Shown here: positions 31,356 to 41,073 of the stretch, piece after piece
Layout: each line of letters begins with the position of its first letter
Position numbering within the stretch: position 1 is the first letter of the stretch
Assembly: GCF_020524495.1 (NCBI RefSeq)
Contig: NZ_JAIVLB010000009.1
Span: forward strand, 1 to 64,000
From: Bacillus stratosphericus
GTDB lineage: Bacteria > Bacillota > Bacilli > Bacillales > Bacillaceae
Direction of reading: 5' to 3'
Length of the DNA: 64,000 bases
Position numbers and translations under genes: made by a program
Notes under the pieces: generated by a model
Databases searched by the model: none
Seen by the model: the letters and a program-made list of their open reading frames with translations, nothing else
What the model was told of the DNA's origin: nothing

Positions 31356-31365
31356 ATGGACGAAA

Positions 31366-31402
31366 AACAACACCCTTTGTCACGATTGCAAAGGGTGTTT
31401 GT
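31366..31402 (+). terminator. terminator after yvfG
   Basis: ACACCCTTTG / CAAAGGGTGT stem followed by TTTGT. Confidence 0.75.
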
Positions 31403-31850
31403 CATGTAGAAAAAGCTTCTAATCCAGCTTTGATTTGTACATCATCAAATACATCCCACAGTATAAATGATAAAGGCACGTATTGTGCCAAATCGGGGTG
31501 ACCGCCACCGACAAAAAAACATCATCGCAAACAGCATCGAATTTCTGAAAGGAATTTCTGTCGCACCTATAAATAAACAAGCGGCGAACGGATACAGAAC
31601 AAGCCAGTCTGCATAGTCCTATGTGACGTCAAGAAGCAAATTCGTAAAAACTAAAAATCGGCTCTTTTAACAGAAAATAACTCACCGCAATGATGCTGAA
31701 CCCACTAGCCCAAGGATCAGCACAAGTTCGGGAATGCCAAGACAATGACTCGTATAACATCGATTACGGAAACAATTGTGATGGATTCTAAACATGCGGA
31801 TTCATTTCACCAATATCTCTTGGCCATGCCATTGTGATCATGTCAGGATG
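31402..31850 (-). pseudogene. decayed polytopic membrane-protein gene
   Basis: Minus-strand reading gives hydrophobic peptides in successive frames: AVSYFLLKEPIFSFYEF, then DYADWLVLYPFAACLFIGAT...MLFAMMFF, then VGGGHPDLAQYVPLSFILWD to a stop at 31402. Several frameshifts and in-frame stops interrupt it, so it is not functional. It sits where B. subtilis has epsO, but the pieces are membrane segments and not a pyruvyltransferase. The family is not recognised. It accounts for most of the 554-base gap between yvfG and epsN. Confidence 0.5.
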
Positions 31851-31909
31851 ATCCTTCTTTCAATATATTTCATAAATTGATGAATTTAATAAAAAGAGAG
31901 GCAGGCTGC

Positions 31910-33088
31910 TTATGAACGAGCAGCCTGTGAAGAGGTGAATGTTTTTTCTCGCAGGACGTCACGCAGTGTGTCGATGATACGCTCCTGTTCTACTTCTGTC
32001 ATGCTTGTTCCAGATGGCAGACAAAGGCCAGTTTGAAATAATAATTCGGATTCAGGGGTTCCTTTGACTGCTGTATAAAATGGGCAATCACGAAACAGCG
32101 GCTGCTGGTGCAACGGCTTCCATACTCGCCTTGCTTCGATCTGTTCTTTTTCTAACGTATCAATGATGTCCACTGGATGAATCTGTGCATCACGTTCAAT
32201 GGTCAATGTGGTCAGCCAGCGGTTAGACTTGGTTTCTTGATATTCGGGCATAAAATGAATGCCTTCTATCTCAGACAAAGCGTCCTTGTATCTCTGAAAA
32301 ATACGACGCTTTTGCTCTACACGCTCGTTTAATACATCCATTTGGGCGATCCCCACACCTGCTAGTATGTTGCTCATGCGATAGTTGTACCCAGCCTCTT
32401 GATGCTCATAGTGCATGGCAGGTTCTCTTGCCTGTGAAGCAAGAAAACGGCATCGTTCGATGGCAGCTTCATCATCACTCACAAGCATTCCGCCCCCTGA
32501 CGTTGTAATAATTTTATTTCCATTAAAAGAATAGACTCCGAATTTTCCCATCGAGCCACTTTTTCTTCCTTTATACATAGCACCTAACGATTCAGCAGCA
32601 TCTTCAATGATCGGCACATCATACGCTTCACACAACTCCATGATGTCATCCATTTTTGCACTTTGTCCATATAAATGAACGACAATGACTGCGCGGGGTC
32701 TTTTTCCAAGACGTTTTGCTTCAACAAAGGCTTTTTCTAAAGCAAGCGGACACATATTCCATGTATCCCTTTCAGAGTCAATAAAAATGGGCATTGCCTG
32801 TTCATATAAAATAGGATTTGCACTTGCAACAAATGTTAGTGTGGAACAAAAGACAACGTCATCTTTTTGAACGCCTATTAGCTTTAAAGCAAGATGAATC
32901 GCTGCTGTTCCTGAAGATAAAGCCGCTCCTGCCTTCACCCCCGAATAGCCCGCGACCACTTTTTCAAATTCATTCACAAGAGGCCCTAACGGCGCAATCC
33001 AATTACTCTGAAAGGCTTCCTCTATTTTCATATATTCCTTTCCACTCATATCAGGAGGAGATAAGTAGATTCGCTTTCTTTCCTTCAT
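31910..33088 (-). CDS. epsN: PLP aminotransferase EpsN
   Basis: A 392-residue DegT/DnrJ/EryC1-family sugar aminotransferase. It makes the 4-amino sugar intermediate (UDP-2,4,6-trideoxy-2-acetamido-4-aminoglucose in the known pathway) after EpsC and before EpsM. PLP Lys in YSFNGNKIITTSGGG, plus IIEDAAESLGAMYKGRKSG and ALSSGTAAIHLALKL. The stop overlaps nothing downstream; the start overlaps epsM by four bases. Last gene of the operon. Confidence 0.95.
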   Translation of the reverse strand: MKERKRIYLSPPDMSGKEYMKIEEAFQSNWIAPLGPLVNEFEKVVAGYSGVKAGAALSSGTAAIHLALKLIGVQKDDVVFCSTLTFVASANPILYEQAMPIFIDSERDTWNMCPLALEKAFVEAKRLGKRPRAVIVVHLYGQSAKMDDIMELCEAYDVPIIEDAAESLGAMYKGRKSGSMGKFGVYSFNGNKIITTSGGGMLVSDDEAAIERCRFLASQAREPAMHYEHQEAGYNYRMSNILAGVGIAQMDVLNERVEQKRRIFQRYKDALSEIEGIHFMPEYQETKSNRWLTTLTIERDAQIHPVDIIDTLEKEQIEARRVWKPLHQQPLFRDCPFYTAVKGTPESELLFQTGLCLPSGTSMTEVEQERIIDTLRDVLREKTFTSSQAARS

Positions 33089-33774
33089 GATTTCCCACCC
33101 TCTCTCCGATCTTTGATCTCAATTGCAGGAACCCCTACTGCGACCTTCTGCTCCCGTATATCTCTGGTCACTGCCGCTCCTGCGCCAATGACAGCCCAAC
33201 TTCCGATTGATATTCCAGGTGTCACGACAGCACCTGCACCAATATGGGCACCCTCGCATATGGAAACACAGCCGGTAAGGACTGCTCCTGGTGATAGGTG
33301 AACAAAGGATGCAAGTAAGCAGTCATGCTCCACGACTGACCCTGTGTTGATAATCGCATGTTCACCGATGACTACATCTGGTTGGACAACAGCCCTTGCC
33401 ATCACCACACATCCATTTCCGATAACGGCTGATGGACTAATGACCGCCGCTGGATGAATCAGTGTGGCAAACGCCATTTGTTCAAACGAGAGACGTTTCT
33501 TTACCTTCTGTCTTATCTCGTTTTGTCCAATAGCAATTAGCCATTTGGTGTGAGGCATGTCCTCACTCAGCTGCTCACTCATGGAGATCGGTCCATAGAG
33601 AATGCCGTTCTGAGTGACAGCCTCTTCAAATTGATCGTCTAATACGACACACAATGAGTAATCCGGGTGAGCAAAAATCAAATCCTGAATGACTTTGCTA
33701 TGGCCACCAGCTCCAATTAAACCAATGGTTTGTTGATTAAGTATCGGTTCCTTTGAATTTTTCAGCTGTTGCAT
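33085..33774 (-). CDS. epsM: sugar O/N-acetyltransferase EpsM
   Basis: A 229-residue enzyme: N-terminal Rossmann-like domain (IGLIGAGGHSKVIQDL) and C-terminal left-handed beta-helix of hexapeptide repeats (about 115-205). The catalytic His is in VVEHDCLL. It acetylates the amino sugar made by EpsN. The start overlaps the end of epsL by 38 bases, suggesting translational coupling; the exact start codon is uncertain. Confidence 0.92.
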   Translation of the reverse strand: MQQLKNSKEPILNQQTIGLIGAGGHSKVIQDLIFAHPDYSLCVVLDDQFEEAVTQNGILYGPISMSEQLSEDMPHTKWLIAIGQNEIRQKVKKRLSFEQMAFATLIHPAAVISPSAVIGNGCVVMARAVVQPDVVIGEHAIINTGSVVEHDCLLASFVHLSPGAVLTGCVSICEGAHIGAGAVVTPGISIGSWAVIGAGAAVTRDIREQKVAVGVPAIEIKDRREGGKS

Positions 33775-34330
33775 GATGCGGCTGCTGCACCCCCTCTGTT
33801 TTCATCACTTTCAGCAAGGTCATCCATAAAATTTTCATATCCAGCCAAAACGATTGATGCTCTACATACCACAGGTCATAGGCAAATTTCTCCTCCCATG
33901 AGAGGGTGTTCCTTCCGTTTACCTGCGCCCATCCTGTGATGCCAGGCTTCACAAGGTGCCGCCTTGCTTGCTCCTCTGTATACATTGGTAAATACTCCAT
34001 CAAAAGAGGTCTTGGTCCTACGAGACTGATCTCTCCTTTGAGCACATTAAATAGCTGCGGCAGTTCATCAAGACTGAGCTTGCGGATCATGGCACCGGTT
34101 TTTGTTAATCGAAGATGATCTGGTAGCAGCACGCCAAGTTCATCGCATTCGTCGGTCATCGTCCGAAATTTATATAGCATAAACGGCCGACCATGCAGAC
34201 CGGGCCGTACCTGTCGAAACACCACAGGAGCACCAATTTTCCACCTAATTAGTCCATAGATGAGAAGAAAAAGAAAGCTGCCTGCTATGAGCAGATTCAG
34301 TGCCACGATCACATCTATCATTCTTTTCAT
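33737..34330 (-). CDS. epsL: initiating sugar phosphotransferase EpsL
   Basis: A 197-residue bacterial sugar transferase: one N-terminal membrane-embedded helix, KFRTMTDECDELG, the conserved LPQLFNVLKGEISLVGPRPL block, PGITGWAQVNGRN, and a C-terminal amphipathic region. It attaches the first phospho-sugar to undecaprenyl phosphate at the membrane. Confidence 0.94.
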   Translation of the reverse strand: MKRMIDVIVALNLLIAGSFLFLLIYGLIRWKIGAPVVFRQVRPGLHGRPFMLYKFRTMTDECDELGVLLPDHLRLTKTGAMIRKLSLDELPQLFNVLKGEISLVGPRPLLMEYLPMYTEEQARRHLVKPGITGWAQVNGRNTLSWEEKFAYDLWYVEHQSFWLDMKILWMTLLKVMKTEGVQQPHHATAEKFKGTDT

Positions 34331-34350
34331 GATTGAATCTCCTTTTCACA

Positions 34351-35880
34351 CTAGCGGGATACAGCTCGTTCAGCGGCGGCTTGTTTGACCTTACGCATCA
34401 GCTGCATCCGCTCTTGTTTTGTTCCTACAAAATGGTACAAGTAGCCCATGTAGAGAATGAAACAAATACCTCCAATACAAAACAGTTCCCACCATGTGGT
34501 CACGTCATTTACAAACTCTATTGCCACACAGACACCCCATATGAACAAAGCCCCCAATAGCGGTACCACCGTTTGTTTGTAAAAGATTGCGCTTTTCTGT
34601 TTCGTGATTTTGGACGTATACAATGGGAGAAACACAATATTTTTGATCAATAAAACAACTGCCCCCGCTGATGCAATGCCATATAAACCAAGCTGAAGCA
34701 TATGAGTCAATCCATAAGCAAAAAGCACATTGCAAGCGCCTAAAATGAGCGTGACAACCGCTGGAATTTTAAATCGATTATAGGCGGTCGGTACATATGT
34801 CAGTGGTAAAAACATCAATGTCAAACACAAGTATGCAGCATGAAGCATCAGAAGCCATTTTAGCTCCTCAAAGGCTGGTCCAAGCCATAGAAGCATAAGC
34901 GGGCCGGCAAGACCTCCTAGAAGAGCGGCTGGAAACGCAACAAATAAACCACTCCACTTTATGGCTTTGGCGGCATATTGAATGAGTCCCTGTTCGTCCT
35001 GATTCGAATAAAATTTTGTGATTGTTGGCGCAAACACAACCGCGAGTGTCCCTGCAAGTGTTCGTAATAATAATGGGAATTGTAAAATGGCGGCATACTG
35101 TCCAGTCGCCTCTGCACCAATCAGTAAGTTGGTCATCAATAAATCAATTTGTAAAAATAACAAGATCCCCATTTGCTCAAATGAATGCCATACCCCTGAC
35201 CGAACAAGAGTGAGACTAGAAGATAACGAGACATGACGCCACTTAAACGAAAACCAAGGGATAAGTTTCTTAAAATAATAAATGCCAACACCCATAGCCG
35301 TTAAACTCCCAATGACGGCTGCGAGCGGAATATGCCAAATGGTGGGTGTCGTAAACGTAAACAAAATCACAATCACGATCGCCCTGCAAAATATCTGAAC
35401 AGTTTGCCCAGCACTTGATACATATAACTGATTCGCATAAAATGGTGCAGCGCCAATGCCTGACATGACGAAATTGAGCATAAATAAAAGACCCCCTAAA
35501 ATAAAGGCGATCTGTGTGTCTTTTGCAAGATGTACAGGCACATGGAGCCAATTGATTAGCTGCTGAGACAATAAAATGCAAGTTAAAAAGATTCCAATTG
35601 ATAAAAAAATGGAACTGACGAAATAGGAAGCGAGATAGCTTTGCGCCTTTTCCATCTCCCCTTTATGAGCCGCCACGGAAAAAAAACGCACAACAACAGC
35701 ACTTAATGAAGCCGTAATGACCGATAAATAATTGATCATATTTTGCGTAAGATGAATCAAGCCGAATGCTTCCACTCCAAGCGTATGGACAATGTAAGGC
35801 GTTAAACAAACCGACATGAGCATCATCAAGACAAAGGTCATTAGGTTCGCACTGACATTATAAAGAAACGCACGATTCAT
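34351..35880 (-). CDS. epsK: polysaccharide flippase EpsK
   Basis: A 509-residue MOP-superfamily (Wzx-like) exporter with about 14 membrane helices, beginning with an N-terminal segment FLYNVSANLMTFVLMMLMSV. It is expected to move lipid-linked EPS repeat units, or in B. subtilis possibly other products, across the membrane. Position directly upstream of epsL agrees. Confidence 0.9.
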   Translation of the reverse strand: MNRAFLYNVSANLMTFVLMMLMSVCLTPYIVHTLGVEAFGLIHLTQNMINYLSVITASLSAVVVRFFSVAAHKGEMEKAQSYLASYFVSSIFLSIGIFLTCILLSQQLINWLHVPVHLAKDTQIAFILGGLLFMLNFVMSGIGAAPFYANQLYVSSAGQTVQIFCRAIVIVILFTFTTPTIWHIPLAAVIGSLTAMGVGIYYFKKLIPWFSFKWRHVSLSSSLTLVRSGVWHSFEQMGILLFLQIDLLMTNLLIGAEATGQYAAILQFPLLLRTLAGTLAVVFAPTITKFYSNQDEQGLIQYAAKAIKWSGLFVAFPAALLGGLAGPLMLLWLGPAFEELKWLLMLHAAYLCLTLMFLPLTYVPTAYNRFKIPAVVTLILGACNVLFAYGLTHMLQLGLYGIASAGAVVLLIKNIVFLPLYTSKITKQKSAIFYKQTVVPLLGALFIWGVCVAIEFVNDVTTWWELFCIGGICFILYMGYLYHFVGTKQERMQLMRKVKQAAAERAVSR

Positions 35881-35908
35881 TGTGTTTTCACGCAGTATGT
35901 AAGGATCG

Positions 35909-36937
35909 TCATCCAGCTTCCTCTCCCTTTTTACCGCTTGTTTTCATATGCTGATGAATTGCCTTTTTCACCGCTTCCTCATTTGGTTCTTTCAAAAGGG
36001 TCACAAACGGAAGATGCGCTATCCATTCATACCCTTCCATTACTTTATGATCAAACGACCTGATGACAACACATGGTGTATGTGTAATCGCACAAAAGAT
36101 CATACCATGTAACCGATCTGTCACGACGACTTGCGCCTGTCTTAAATGCGTCCATAAGGATGATAATTCCTCGAAGCGAGTGGTTCGATCCACCCGTTTT
36201 CCAATTGTCGTTGTGATGAAACCGACTTGATCATATATCTCTTTTATATGTTGCTGTAATTGCTGCCGCTCCTCATGAGTAAGATAAGCTTCCTTATCCT
36301 CACGCAGGCAAAGCAGAACCCCTTCACGTTTTTGTTTTTTTGATGATTCGTCTAACGTCAGCACCATATCAGGCTGTTTCCATACATCCTTATTAGGAAA
36401 ATGCCTCTTCATCCAATCATATGTTGTTTGATCTCTTGCCATGAGAAGAAGCCTCGGGTGGTTTGCATATGTTTGAATCGCACGGCGTTCTTCCCTCTTC
36501 CCTCTCTTTGTTTCTGTAAAATGAACTGTAGCGGGTAGCTGAATCATGGGATATGACTGGAAGGTGTTCATGATAAACTGTCTTGTCCATTCTTCATACC
36601 GGTATAAATCCCCCATATTGCCCCCACCGATGATACAGACGATGTCTTCCGGATGCCGCACGTCCTTCAGCGGGCGTGCTAGACGATACATCTCTCTCAT
36701 ATCCACTTCAACGATTTGATAGGCTTGAAAGTGCTTTTGAAAAAAACAGTAACTGGCATAGGCAATGGCATGATCACCTAAATTATCATGTGCCGGCAGC
36801 AGCGTGAGAATGATTTTCTTCTGATGACTCATCTCTGGCAGCCTGCGGCGGCTCATCCTATACTCAAGCGGATATTTGACCTTTAAGAGCAGCCACTCTG
36901 CGGCGTGTGCTTTCAATTGCTGCAATGTCAACCTCAT
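35909..36937 (-). CDS. epsI: pyruvyltransferase-like EpsI
   Basis: A protein of about 343 residues of the polysaccharide pyruvyl transferase family. Landmarks: LPAHDNLGDHAIAYA near the N-terminus, CIIGGGNMGDLYRYEEWTRQ, and the C-terminal VVTDRLHGMIFCAITHTPCVV (RxHG motif). It would add a pyruvyl ketal to the exopolysaccharide. The ATG at 36937 (adjacent GTG possible) follows AAGGAAAT and lies five bases from epsH. It is the only pyruvyltransferase gene here, because epsO is absent. Confidence 0.88.
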   Translation of the reverse strand: MRLTLQQLKAHAAEWLLLKVKYPLEYRMSRRRLPEMSHQKKIILTLLPAHDNLGDHAIAYASYCFFQKHFQAYQIVEVDMREMYRLARPLKDVRHPEDIVCIIGGGNMGDLYRYEEWTRQFIMNTFQSYPMIQLPATVHFTETKRGKREERRAIQTYANHPRLLLMARDQTTYDWMKRHFPNKDVWKQPDMVLTLDESSKKQKREGVLLCLREDKEAYLTHEERQQLQQHIKEIYDQVGFITTTIGKRVDRTTRFEELSSLWTHLRQAQVVVTDRLHGMIFCAITHTPCVVIRSFDHKVMEGYEWIAHLPFVTLLKEPNEEAVKKAIHQHMKTSGKKGEEAG

Positions 36938-36942
36938 CACCC

Positions 36943-37965
36943 CTATTTCCTTGTTTGATATTCGATCCATTTTTGATAGCTTGAAGCTGCGGCAGAAAGC
37001 GGATAAACCCACTGACTTCTTGCAAGGAATAAAATCATTCGCTTTCGCACGGTGAACTTCGACGGTTCCACTTGTTTGACTGCATGCTGAAAGGCCTCGT
37101 GTGTCACCATTTCCCGCATGTGATCAAGTTTTTCCTGAAAAGAGAGGGAATTCTGGCTCTTCCATTCATTGAGCATACAATGAAGCGTATGATTGACGAT
37201 AAACAAATCTAAGGCCTTCTCATATGTCGCCATCACTTCATGCTCCTTAAAGAACAAGCGCTGTGCATGATAAAACATCAGTCCATGATGAAAAAATTGC
37301 TTCTGATATCGCTGTACAATGGACGACATATGAACCCGGTAATAGTAAAGAGGCTCATGTACAAAAGCAATGTTTTTTGATAAATAAAAGCAGCGCAACG
37401 TAACATACTGATCTTCAATATTCTCAAGCTCACATCGCAGCGGAAAACGGATGTGGTGTTCTTCAATAAAAGCACGCCGATACAGCTTATTCCATGAGAA
37501 TCCCGTGATTTCTCCATATAATAGTGCTTCTATTAAACTCGGTTTATGGGCTGATCGATGGGATAAAAGATTCGTCGGTATGGTTCGTCTTGACTGTTCA
37601 AATTGAATCCAATACTCACTCACAACAAGATCTGCCCCGGTCATTTTTGCTTTTTCATACAAGGCTTCACAGTAATGAGGAGCGAGAATATCATCTGAAT
37701 CAACAAAGGCAAGATACGTGCCTTGTGCTTCTTCTATTCCTCGGTTTCTCACTGCTCCTAACCCTTGGTTAGCTTGATGAATCACCCGAAATCGCTGATC
37801 ACGTGCAGCAAACGCTTCAAGCAATTCTCCGCAGTGATCTGTAGATCCATCATTGATGAGAATGACCTCTATATCTGAAAAGCTTTGGTCTGCAATCGAT
37901 TGAAGGCATTGCTCCACATATTGACTCGTATTGTAGACTGCGACCAATAGACTGATAGCTGGCAT
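36943..37965 (-). CDS. epsH: family 2 glycosyltransferase EpsH
   Basis: A protein of about 340 residues with a GT-A fold: ISLLVAVYNTSQYVEQCLQS, INDGSTDHCGELL and the DxD region FVDSDDILAPHY. The C-terminal part (about 230-340) is helical. The start at 37965 is chosen over the TTG at 37989, which precedes the ribosome-binding site. It could equally correspond to EpsJ, a related GT2; only one of the two is present, and position after epsG favours EpsH. Confidence 0.85.
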   Translation of the reverse strand: MPAISLLVAVYNTSQYVEQCLQSIADQSFSDIEVILINDGSTDHCGELLEAFAARDQRFRVIHQANQGLGAVRNRGIEEAQGTYLAFVDSDDILAPHYCEALYEKAKMTGADLVVSEYWIQFEQSRRTIPTNLLSHRSAHKPSLIEALLYGEITGFSWNKLYRRAFIEEHHIRFPLRCELENIEDQYVTLRCFYLSKNIAFVHEPLYYYRVHMSSIVQRYQKQFFHHGLMFYHAQRLFFKEHEVMATYEKALDLFIVNHTLHCMLNEWKSQNSLSFQEKLDHMREMVTHEAFQHAVKQVEPSKFTVRKRMILFLARSQWVYPLSAAASSYQKWIEYQTRK

Positions 37966-37991
37966 TACTTCATGCCCACCTTTCTTCAAAT

Positions 37992-39095
37992 CTACTTTGT
38001 AAAAATCGTTCTATACGGTAAAACAGAAGAATCAAACGGCATCAGCATAATGCTGTACAAAATATAGCAAACGGCAATTCCAACATACATAAAGAAATTG
38101 GACCGCCGATCAAAAATGCGTGTGAAATATGGCAGTAAAATGAGCTGATACAGGCCAAAGTAAATATGAAATCTAGCGTAAATGACATCCTTTGTTGCAA
38201 TGATGCCAAACAAGAATCCAAGCAAGCAAAAATTCACAATATAATCACTCTCCGGCGTCAGCTCACGAAGCCGTTTTCGGTAAAAAAAAGCAAGCAGGAG
38301 CGGCAGGATCAATACGCCAATTTTTGTTACATTCATTCCATTCGTATTCGTTGTGAGCCATTCCTCGTAATGATCATAAGAGCTCCCTTGCAGCATCACC
38401 ACAAACACTGAGACAAAGCGATCATAAAGAGCGGTTAATCCTAAGAAAGCCATGCATAAAACAAGCATCATCCATGACCATGCTTTTGTTCTCACGATAA
38501 AATAGACAGGGATCATGATGAGTGCAGACGAATGAAACAATGAACACACAAGGACAAGCGGAAAATACAATTTCCACTCGCCTTTGATGACAAACTTGAT
38601 GGCATAAAATAGAACCGCAGCGACCATATACTGACGCATCCCATTAAACGAGGCGTAGTAATGAAAGGTACCCAGAAAAAGAAGCATACTGAGCTCAAAC
38701 GGCCGTCCATATCGAACTAGCGTCTTGATAATAAAAAAATAGGTGATGACTCCGACTGTGATATACATGATTTGCGGCTCATGTGTTATTTGATTGAGCA
38801 TCCATAAGATGAACGTAAACCCTGGATCGGTTGCGGCCTTGTCCACACCGAATCCAAAAATATGCCAAGGCTTTTCATAGTGGACGGAGAACTCATACAT
38901 CTGTCCATAGGTCACAAAATCGGTTCCTACTTTGTACCGAATACCAGCTACGATACAAAGAAAAACAAACGGAAAAACCACCAGAAGCTTGTTAGGCCGC
39001 CAGCCGCTTTGAATGGTATCATCACGCCTGCCATAAAATGAGGCAAAGCTCGACCATAAATAGACCATGATCATGTTCACCAAATAAACCGCCAT
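37992..39095 (-). CDS. epsG: EPS polymerase-like membrane protein EpsG
   Basis: A 367-residue protein with about ten membrane helices. The conserved first extracytoplasmic loop reads [20 protein letters not shown], typical of the EpsG family (RxxxGxDxxxY). It is probably the Wzy-type polymerase joining repeat units outside the membrane. Confidence 0.93.
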   Translation of the reverse strand: MAVYLVNMIMVYLWSSFASFYGRRDDTIQSGWRPNKLLVVFPFVFLCIVAGIRYKVGTDFVTYGQMYEFSVHYEKPWHIFGFGVDKAATDPGFTFILWMLNQITHEPQIMYITVGVITYFFIIKTLVRYGRPFELSMLLFLGTFHYYASFNGMRQYMVAAVLFYAIKFVIKGEWKLYFPLVLVCSLFHSSALIMIPVYFIVRTKAWSWMMLVLCMAFLGLTALYDRFVSVFVVMLQGSSYDHYEEWLTTNTNGMNVTKIGVLILPLLLAFFYRKRLRELTPESDYIVNFCLLGFLFGIIATKDVIYARFHIYFGLYQLILLPYFTRIFDRRSNFFMYVGIAVCYILYSIMLMPFDSSVLPYRTIFTK

Positions 39096-39110
39096 TATCT
39101 AAACCCTTCC

Positions 39111-40241
39111 TTATAACCCATATAAATCCATTACACGTGTGATGTTCTGTTTCACATCAAATCCTCTTTGTGCAAGCTGAGAGATAATGGTCTCTTGAAG
39201 AGGGGATTCTGCATGATAGGCTTCAAGTACCGTCTTCATCCATTCATGTGCTGAGTCCTGAAATGACTTCCGTTTCACAAGTCCGCAACCTAGATCAACT
39301 TCTTCTGTAATATGATCTGAAATCACACAAGGCAAACCAGATGCCTGTGCTTCCACTAATACAAGCGGAAGGCCTTCAAACAAGGAGGGCATCACAAAAA
39401 CATCAAATGCTTTCATATATTGCGGAACCTCCGATACAACGCCCGTAAAGACAATGTCCTCCATCAATCCTGCTTTTTTTGCATACGTTTCAATCTCTTG
39501 TCTCAGCGGTCCGTCTCCTACGAGGACAAGCTGAAATGAGACTCCCTGTTTTTTTAAAGCCTGTGCAAGCTCAATGAAAAAAACATGATTTTTTTGCTTA
39601 TGAAATCGACCGATATGACCAATCACCAGCTTCTTTTCATGAAGTTGGAGCTGTTTTTTCATCTGAACCTTTTCGTCTTGCCCCGGCTGAAAAAAAAGGT
39701 CCAAATCGATCCCATTCGGTAACATCTCAACTTGTTTATTTTTCATTTTTTTCTGCCCAAATAAAAAGACACCGGCATCTTCACCGCATGCAACGAGCTG
39801 TGTGGAAAAGGCAAAGATCAGCTGACGAAACCCCTTGAGTATCAAGTTGTCAAACCAGCTTGGCGACTGTTTCCAAGCGGTATTATGTGAATGGCAAATG
39901 CGCCCCTTGACACCGGCCAATTTAGCAGCAAGTGCGGAAAAGCCTGTTTGAAAGTCAGTATGCGCATGCACTGCCTGATAAGGTCCCGTTCGCTTTATCG
40001 TCTTCGCCAATGTGATCACAAAAGCAAAAGGAGAGGACGCCCCAATACTCGGGACATAAAAGATACGTCCCCCGAGCTGACGAATTTCCTCATCGTAATC
40101 GCAGGTATCCTCTCGGTGGGTAATGAAATCAAATTGAAGGGCATTCCTGTCGAGTGCACGATAGAGATTCATGATCATGGTTTCTGCTCCGCCGCGGTTC
40201 ATCCCACCCACAATATGCAGCATGCGCTTTGGCTCACTCAC
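39111..40241 (-). CDS. epsF: family 4 glycosyltransferase EpsF
   Basis: A 376-residue GT-B retaining transferase: N-terminal MLHIVGGMNRGGAETMIMNL, and C-terminal nucleotide-binding signature IGHIGRFHKQKNH and VMPSLFEGLPLVLVEAQASG (EX7E). It extends the lipid-linked EPS oligosaccharide. It overlaps the end of epsE by eight bases. Confidence 0.94.
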   Translation of the reverse strand: MSEPKRMLHIVGGMNRGGAETMIMNLYRALDRNALQFDFITHREDTCDYDEEIRQLGGRIFYVPSIGASSPFAFVITLAKTIKRTGPYQAVHAHTDFQTGFSALAAKLAGVKGRICHSHNTAWKQSPSWFDNLILKGFRQLIFAFSTQLVACGEDAGVFLFGQKKMKNKQVEMLPNGIDLDLFFQPGQDEKVQMKKQLQLHEKKLVIGHIGRFHKQKNHVFFIELAQALKKQGVSFQLVLVGDGPLRQEIETYAKKAGLMEDIVFTGVVSEVPQYMKAFDVFVMPSLFEGLPLVLVEAQASGLPCVISDHITEEVDLGCGLVKRKSFQDSAHEWMKTVLEAYHAESPLQETIISQLAQRGFDVKQNITRVMDLYGL

Positions 40242-41073
40242 CCCGAATCGTCCTCCTTTTCAACATAGACGCTTCAAGCTTTCGGTGATGATAAAGCCTC
40301 ATCAAATTAGGTGACAAACAGGCGCGAATCACCGGCTTGAGGGCATATAGATAATCTAACGGCGACAATTTGAATAGCCAGCATGCTTTTAAAACGAGCC
40401 AGGCATTATCAATGGAATATCGGAACTTACGGCGCTGAAAGGCCGCTTCATCCTCTCTCACAAGGTATAAGGGTTCTTGTAAATTAAAGCCTTTCCTCCC
40501 AGCTTTAAAAAAGCGAATCCAAAGGTCAATGTCTTCCATACGTCTTGTTGTTTTCACAGATCGATATCCATTTAATGATTTGTAAGCAGATGCCCTCATC
40601 ATAATGGTCCCGTGACAAAAAGGAGTTCCTCTTGCCAGCACCTTTCGATCAGGTTCTGATGTAAGTGACCGCACACCTTTCGTTCCCGACTCATCAAAAA
40701 CTGTCATCGCCGTACCGACCACATCATATTCAGGGTGTGTTTCGAGGAAATGAACCTGTTTTTCTAAACGTGTAGACACCGATAGATCGTCACCATCCTG
40801 TCTAGCGATCCATTCACCCTTTGCTTCAGCTAGACAGCGATTCAGACTAGCAGCCAGTCTTTGGTTGTGTTCGTTTCGGAGGAGGCGGATTCTTTCAGGA
40901 TCATGCTTTAAATAAGGCAACACTTTTTCATATGTGCCATCTGTTGATGCATCGTCACATATGATGAGCTCCCAGTTTTGATAGGTTTGATGAATGATTG
41001 ATTCAATGCTTTCTTCTACTGTATCTTGGCAATTGTATACGCCCATGATAATTGATACTTTTGGCTTACGCAT
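40234..41073 (-). CDS. epsE: EpsE, glycosyltransferase and motility clutch
   Basis: A 279-residue family 2 glycosyltransferase, the same length as B. subtilis EpsE, which also binds FliG to stop flagellar rotation during biofilm formation. It has VSIIMGVYNCQDTVEESIES, ICDDASTDGTYEKV, and a catalytic DGDD. The C-terminal helices (SIDNAWLVLKACWLFKLSP) correspond to the region after the GT core. Overlaps epsD and epsF by eight bases each. Confidence 0.94.
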   Translation of the reverse strand: MRKPKVSIIMGVYNCQDTVEESIESIIHQTYQNWELIICDDASTDGTYEKVLPYLKHDPERIRLLRNEHNQRLAASLNRCLAEAKGEWIARQDGDDLSVSTRLEKQVHFLETHPEYDVVGTAMTVFDESGTKGVRSLTSEPDRKVLARGTPFCHGTIMMRASAYKSLNGYRSVKTTRRMEDIDLWIRFFKAGRKGFNLQEPLYLVREDEAAFQRRKFRYSIDNAWLVLKACWLFKLSPLDYLYALKPVIRACLSPNLMRLYHHRKLEASMLKRRTIRGE

